23,795 bases of DNA, taken from positions 1 through 23,795 of the forward strand of contig JAUWNP010000056.1 in assembly GCA_030612585.1 (NCBI GenBank), in the 5' to 3' direction. Below the pieces are notes generated by a model, which saw only the letters and a program-made list of their open reading frames with translations, was not told where the DNA came from and ran no database searches. Below are positions 20,507-23,795 of this stretch, one piece after another (positions within the stretch are counted from its first letter, which is position 1; the number at the start of each line of letters is the position of its first letter). Both the position numbers and the translations under genes were made by a program. This DNA is from Anaerolineae bacterium (lineage in GTDB: Bacteria > Chloroflexota > Anaerolineae > B4-G1).

Positions 20507-20722
20507 ATGACATCCACGGCCATTGCTACGATGATCAAAATGATAGAAACTCTACCTGAAACTACACAAAATCAGGTAATGGAACGTCTGCGGGATTACG
20601 TCGCAGAAATACAGGATGAGATTCGATGGGATATTTCGTTTAAGAAGACCCAAAAGCAACTGATTGCCGCTGCGCGACGTGCCAGACAGGAAATCGCAGC
20701 AGGACATGAGGGCTTTTTCTAA
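20507..20722 (+). CDS. Small antitoxin-like protein
   Basis: 71 residues. The sequence (MIKMIETLPETTQNQVMERL, a YVAEIQDEIRWDISF stretch, then KKTQKQLIAAARRARQEIA) resembles a widespread small antitoxin type seen in cyanobacteria and Chloroflexota: a helical N-terminal dimer region, then a W-D-x-S-F-K-K-T segment and a C-terminal toxin-binding helix. Such genes usually precede a RelE/ParE-type toxin, but only a 22-residue ORF and a palindromic repeat follow. GGGAGTG upstream of the ATG gives a plausible ribosome site. It is either an orphan antitoxin or half of a broken pair. Confidence 0.65.
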   Translation: MTSTAIATMIKMIETLPETTQNQVMERLRDYVAEIQDEIRWDISFKKTQKQLIAAARRARQEIAAGHEGFF

Positions 20723-20790
20723 TGAGAAAAGTGGCGGCAGCCTACAAATTACTGGTGTCCAGAATCATAGATTTCGATGAACCGTTGTAA
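20722..20790 (+). CDS. 22-residue ORF overlapping the antitoxin-like stop
   Basis: An ATG inside the previous stop (TAATG) opens MRKVAAAYKLLVSRIIDFDEPL, ending at TAA 20788-20790. Its position is that of a downstream toxin gene but it is far too short. It may be a remnant of a deleted toxin or chance. No functional evidence. Confidence 0.2.
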   Translation: MRKVAAAYKLLVSRIIDFDEPL

Positions 20791-20802
20791 CTACCCAAGC
20801 AT

Positions 20803-20902
20803 CGTCATTCTGAGCGACCGAAGGAAGCGAAGAATCTCGCGTTGGCGATGATTCGACACCCCAGCAACGAGATTCCTCGTCGCTACGCTCCTCGGAATGA
20901 CG
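20803..20902. repeat. 100-bp palindromic element (CGTCATTC type)
   Basis: Outer arms CGTCATTC (20803-20810) and GAATGACG (20895-20902) and inner arms GAATCTCG and CGAGATTC pair across the element, with most of the bases between also roughly matched. This is a miniature, hairpin-forming repeat, with no coding potential. Imperfect direct repeats GAACCGTTGTAACT (20779-20792) and GAACCGTTATCAACT (20928-20942) flank it. Confidence 0.7.
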
Positions 20903-20950
20903 CATCACGGGTAGGCTGAGCAGTAACGAACCGTTATCAACTGGTGAGGT

Positions 20951-21241
20951 ATGAATGTGCGTATCCACGTGGAACTTCTGGGGCTTTCCAGGTTCGCCGC
21001 CGGGACCAAAGAGATAACGTTGGGCCTGGAAGAGGGCACGACGTTTCGTGACATCGTGCGTATGCTGGGCACCAGGTACCCGGAAATGATTGGGAACGTG
21101 ATCCAGCCCGATGGCGAGACGTTGCAGACCCCCAACATATTCAACCTGAACGCCAAACGAATGATCCAGGCCGGCCAGATGGATGATGGCCCCAGCGATG
21201 GTGATCGCATCATATTGATGTCTATATCAGCAGGAGGTTAA
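20951..21241 (+). CDS. MoaD/ThiS-family sulfur carrier
   Basis: 96 residues with the beta-grasp pattern of MoaD: IHVELLGLSRFAAG, then LEEGTTFRDIVRMLG, and the C-terminal ISAGG. The terminal Gly-Gly is the site that is adenylated and thiocarboxylated to donate sulfur for the pterin dithiolene. It is larger than typical MoaD (about 80) and is directly followed by the aor gene (four-base gap), so it probably serves that tungstopterin enzyme. Start ATG at 20951 has TGAGGT immediately before it; a GTG at 20957 is an alternative with better spacing. Confidence 0.88.
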   Translation: MNVRIHVELLGLSRFAAGTKEITLGLEEGTTFRDIVRMLGTRYPEMIGNVIQPDGETLQTPNIFNLNAKRMIQAGQMDDGPSDGDRIILMSISAGG

Positions 21242-21245
21242 AACT

Positions 21246-23135
21246 ATGTATGGCTACAGTGGGAGAATTCTTCATATTGACCTGACCACACGCAAGACTC
21301 GGACCGAATCCAAGCCAGAAGAGTGGTACAAGGTCTACATCGGCGGTGTGTCTATGGCCAGCCGGCTTTGCTGGGAGAACATCGAGGTGGGCTGCGACCC
21401 GCTTTCCCCCGGCAACCCGATCTGCATGGCCGGCGGCATATTCGCCGGGACTCCGGTGCCGGTGGGAGGGAAATACGGCCTGGCGTCCAAGTCACCGTTG
21501 ACCGGGTTCATCGGCGACAGCCTGTCGGGGAGTTGGACGGCAGTGTCCCTTAAGCGGTCTGGGTGGGACGGCATCGTCGTCCACGGGGCCAGCGACGAAT
21601 GGGTCAACGTCTTCATTGACGACGACCGGGTCGAGTTCCGCGATGCAGCCCATCTGCTTGGTCTGGGCACCACGGAGACCGAGGAGGCGATCAGCGAGGA
21701 GTTGGGAGACGACCAGGTACGTTCGGCCACGATTGGGCCAGCCGGTGAGAACCTGGTACGTATCGCCAACGTGAGCAATGACGGGCGGAAAGCAGGCCGT
21801 ACCGGCCACGGCGCGGTATGGGGCTCCAAAAAACTCAAGGCCCTTTCCATTCGCGGCACGCACGGTGTCAGAGTGGCCGATCCAGAGGCACTGTTGAAGT
21901 TGTCTTACGACATCCTCCAGGCAGCCCAGGGTCCGCACACGCAAAAATATCGCGTCCTGGGAACGTCGTCGAACGTGCTCAATATGAACAAGTTGGGCCT
22001 CCTGCCCACCCGCAACTATCAGACGGGCACCTTCGAGGATGCAGAACTGATAAGCGGCGAGTATCTGCACGAGCACTACAAGGCGAAGACGATCGCCTGC
22101 GCTCAATGCCCCATCGCCTGCGAGCAGGTTGGGCAGGTCAAGGAAGGACCATATGCCGGCGCCATGGGCCACGTCGAATACGAGTCGCTCTACGCTCTGT
22201 CGTCGAACTGCGGCGTGAGCGATTTCCCGGCAGTCATCCAGGCCATCACGAACTGCAACGAGTTCGGTCTGGACACAATGAGCGGGGGGGTCACCATCAG
22301 TTGGGCCATGGAATGTTACGAGCGGGACGTCTTCACCAAGGAGGATTTCAAGTGCGAGAAATACCCCGATGGTTTCGAGGCGGAATTTGGCAACGGTGAG
22401 GCAGTCGTGACACTGACCGAGATGATGGCCAACCGCGAGGGGTACATGGGCAATCTGCTGGCCGAAGGCACCCGCCGGGCCAGCGCTCAGGTTGACGAAG
22501 AGCGCGGCACAGAGACCTACAAATGGGCCATGAACATCAAGGGGCTGGAGACGCCGGGCTACGACGCGCGCACCTTGAAGACCTTTGCCCTGGGGCTGGC
22601 AGCAGGTGTGCGCGGCGGTTGCCACAACCGGACGGCGGCCTACGACCCTGACATCAAGGGAGAGGTGGACCGCTTCAGCGTTGACGAGACCCGTGGTAGA
22701 CTGGCCAAGAGCACCGAGGAGTACGCCGCTGTATACGATACGCTGCCGTTGTGCAAGTTCATCCGGCGCTGCTTCACCGGCAAAGCCGACCGGGCGGGCG
22801 CGTGGCCTGCTATCGCCAATCTGATCAATGCCACGACCGGCTGGGACTTTGACTACGATGCCGTGGACATAATCGGCGAACGAGCCCATACGATCAAAAA
22901 GGCCTTCAACATCCGGGAGGGCTGGACACGCGAGGACGACCATCTGCCCTACCGCTGGCAATACGAAGCGATGAAAGTGGGGCCTTCCGCCGGGTACGTG
23001 GTCACCGAGGAGGAGTTGGAGTACCTGAAGGACATTTATTACGAGGCCAAAGGGTGGACCAAGGAGGGGTTGATCCCCAAGGAGAAACTGATCGCCCTGG
23101 GACTGGACGACGTTGCCGAGGAAATCGGGGTATAG
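21246..23135 (+). CDS. aor: Tungsten aldehyde:ferredoxin oxidoreductase (AOR family)
   Basis: 629 residues of the AOR family, which use a tungstobispterin and a [4Fe-4S] cluster to oxidise aldehydes to acids. Opening YGYSGRILHIDLTTRK, PVPVGGKYGLASKSPLTGFI and the N-terminal beta domain are family features. Cluster ligands are Cys285, Cys288 and Cys292 in ACAQCPIACE, plus Cys503 in TLPLCKFIRRC. GPAGENLVRIANVSNDG and RKAGRTGHGAVWGSKKLKA line the pterin site. The ribosome site AGGAGG gives a well-supported ATG. No substrate can be told from sequence. Operon: MoaD-like before, multi-cluster ferredoxin after. Confidence 0.93.
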   Translation: MYGYSGRILHIDLTTRKTRTESKPEEWYKVYIGGVSMASRLCWENIEVGCDPLSPGNPICMAGGIFAGTPVPVGGKYGLASKSPLTGFIGDSLSGSWTAVSLKRSGWDGIVVHGASDEWVNVFIDDDRVEFRDAAHLLGLGTTETEEAISEELGDDQVRSATIGPAGENLVRIANVSNDGRKAGRTGHGAVWGSKKLKALSIRGTHGVRVADPEALLKLSYDILQAAQGPHTQKYRVLGTSSNVLNMNKLGLLPTRNYQTGTFEDAELISGEYLHEHYKAKTIACAQCPIACEQVGQVKEGPYAGAMGHVEYESLYALSSNCGVSDFPAVIQAITNCNEFGLDTMSGGVTISWAMECYERDVFTKEDFKCEKYPDGFEAEFGNGEAVVTLTEMMANREGYMGNLLAEGTRRASAQVDEERGTETYKWAMNIKGLETPGYDARTLKTFALGLAAGVRGGCHNRTAAYDPDIKGEVDRFSVDETRGRLAKSTEEYAAVYDTLPLCKFIRRCFTGKADRAGAWPAIANLINATTGWDFDYDAVDIIGERAHTIKKAFNIREGWTREDDHLPYRWQYEAMKVGPSAGYVVTEEELEYLKDIYYEAKGWTKEGLIPKEKLIALGLDDVAEEIGV

Positions 23136-23144
23136 GAGAGAGCC

Positions 23145-23636
23145 ATGCCTGCATCAACTTCCAAGTACCAATACATTACGTGTGACCCCAGCAAGTGTGT
23201 GGGCTGTCAGATATGCGAATACATCTGCTCATACACCAAGACTGGCGAGTTCAATACCTTTCGCAGTCGCATCCGCACGGTGCGCGCGCATAAGATTTTG
23301 ATGACGGCGGTGGCCTGCCGCACGTGCGAGGACGCGCCCTGCGTCATCGCCTGTCCGCGCGATGCACTGTCTCAGGATCCGATCACCGGCGTCATCCGCA
23401 TAGACGCTAACCGCTGCGACGGCTGTGCCTGGTGCATCGAGACCTGCGACTTTGGCGCGATCACGATCAACCCGGAGACCAAACTGGCCGAGATTTGCGA
23501 CCAGTGCGAAGATGAAGAAGATGGCCCGCAGTGCGTCAAGTGGTGTCCCAAGGAAGCGCTCGAACTCACCACGCCTGACCGGCGCGCGCAGCGGGCACGG
23601 CACAAACGGGCTATCGAAGAGGTGCTGGGGCGGTAA
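23145..23636 (+). CDS. Four-cluster ferredoxin-like electron-transfer subunit
   Basis: 163 residues with sixteen Cys in four sets for [4Fe-4S] clusters: CVGCQICEYIC, CRTCEDAPCVIAC, CDGCAWCIETC and CDQC with a paired CVKWC. The layout is that of the DmsB/HycB/NrfC group. It starts nine bases after the aor stop with GGAGAGA upstream, so it is probably the partner that carries electrons from the oxidoreductase. No TM helix, so the pair is cytosolic or held by another subunit. The charged C-terminus (RRAQRARHKRAIEE) is a basic helix. Confidence 0.9.
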   Translation: MPASTSKYQYITCDPSKCVGCQICEYICSYTKTGEFNTFRSRIRTVRAHKILMTAVACRTCEDAPCVIACPRDALSQDPITGVIRIDANRCDGCAWCIETCDFGAITINPETKLAEICDQCEDEEDGPQCVKWCPKEALELTTPDRRAQRARHKRAIEEVLGR

Positions 23637-23652
23637 GAGTTGAGGGGAACAG

Positions 23653-23680
23653 GTAGGGTGGCTTCTCCATGCCACCCTAC
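23653..23680 (+). terminator. Perfect hairpin after the aor unit
   Basis: GTAGGGTGGC (23653-23662), an eight-base loop and GCCACCCTAC (23671-23680) form a perfect 10-bp stem 17 bases after the last stop. TTGTGCTGTT follows, a weak U-rich tail. It fits a terminator, though the same kind of stem is a common mobile palindrome. From 23681 to the end I see no gene I can support. Confidence 0.65.
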
Positions 23681-23795
23681 TTGTGCTGTTGGGATTCCAG
23701 AGGGGGATTTCAGGGCCAGGGGTCGGGTGGCTGACCTGCGGATCCATCGTTCCGGTGATCACGCCAAACCCGCGTGCCGCCGCATCCTGGCGCAA

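Noticed and set aside
20791..20950. Moco/tungsten cofactor riboswitch before the MoaD-aor unit
   Set aside because: The region is explained by the palindromic repeat; no recognisable riboswitch core is visible.
21492..22961. 489-residue open frame opposite aor
   Set aside because: Antisense to a complete AOR with all cluster ligands; no independent motif.
23229..23795. Minus-strand frame entering from the right edge (RQDAAARGFGVITGTMDPQ)
   Set aside because: The first 30 residues look protein-like and could be the end of a convergent gene, but the frame runs on antisense through the hairpin and the ferredoxin, so I cannot support it.

Overview
The window looks like a GC-rich bacterial chromosome segment, most likely from the Chloroflexota (Anaerolineae-like). 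This is an inference from gene content and style: a MutL-type ATPase next to a protein with repeated E-[IVT]-P-[DE]-W-L motifs, acidic and Pro/Thr-rich membrane proteins, and intergenic gaps full of short palindromes and heptamer strings. I see no tRNA, rRNA, CRISPR array or intact insertion sequence.

Layout. (1) 65-5962, plus strand: five co-oriented genes, namely a double-membrane-anchored E-P-W-L repeat protein, a polytopic membrane protein, a MutL-family ATPase, a barrel-sandwich/KOW-like protein and a Pro/Thr-rich protein with a PPETG-TM-RRLRR tail. (2) 6059-10470, minus strand: a high-affinity phosphate ABC transporter, pstS-pstC-[four-helix bundle gene]-pstA-pstB, then a small cytosolic gene with its own promoter. 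The pstS mRNA looks leaderless. (3) 10471-10829: a 359-bp gap with the pstS promoter, a relic of an ABC ATPase and the promoter and structured leader of the next gene. (4) 10830-11543: a membrane-anchored protein with a WYL-like domain and no helix-turn-helix. (5) 11717-20287: the membrane arm of respiratory complex I, nuoJ-K-L-M-[three unrelated genes]-nuoN. (6) 20288-20950: small antitoxin-like gene and palindromic repeats. (7) 20951-23636: a MoaD-like protein, a tungsten aldehyde:ferredoxin oxidoreductase and a four-cluster ferredoxin, apparently one redox unit.

The most interesting object is the complex I block. Compared with E. coli numbering recalled from memory, each antiporter-like subunit has lost one or more residues normally essential for proton transfer: NuoL K229Q, H254Q, H334Y and K399Q, NuoM E144G, and NuoN K247T. 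NuoJ lacks the conserved Tyr/Gly stretch of its TM3 coupling helix. NuoK keeps both glutamates. NuoL also has a 39-bp tandem repeat inserted in frame in a loop, and its lateral-helix region is built of five exact 26-residue repeats. The peripheral-arm genes and nuoA/nuoH are absent from the window. This may be a specialised or partly decoupled membrane arm; that is inference, but the substitutions are read directly.

The nuo interlopers at 16599-18067 are visibly more AT-rich than their surroundings, which fits acquisition. Several operons (pst, nuo, the MutL block) carry short repeats exactly where a Shine-Dalgarno would sit, so repeat spread seems to have reshaped translation signals here.
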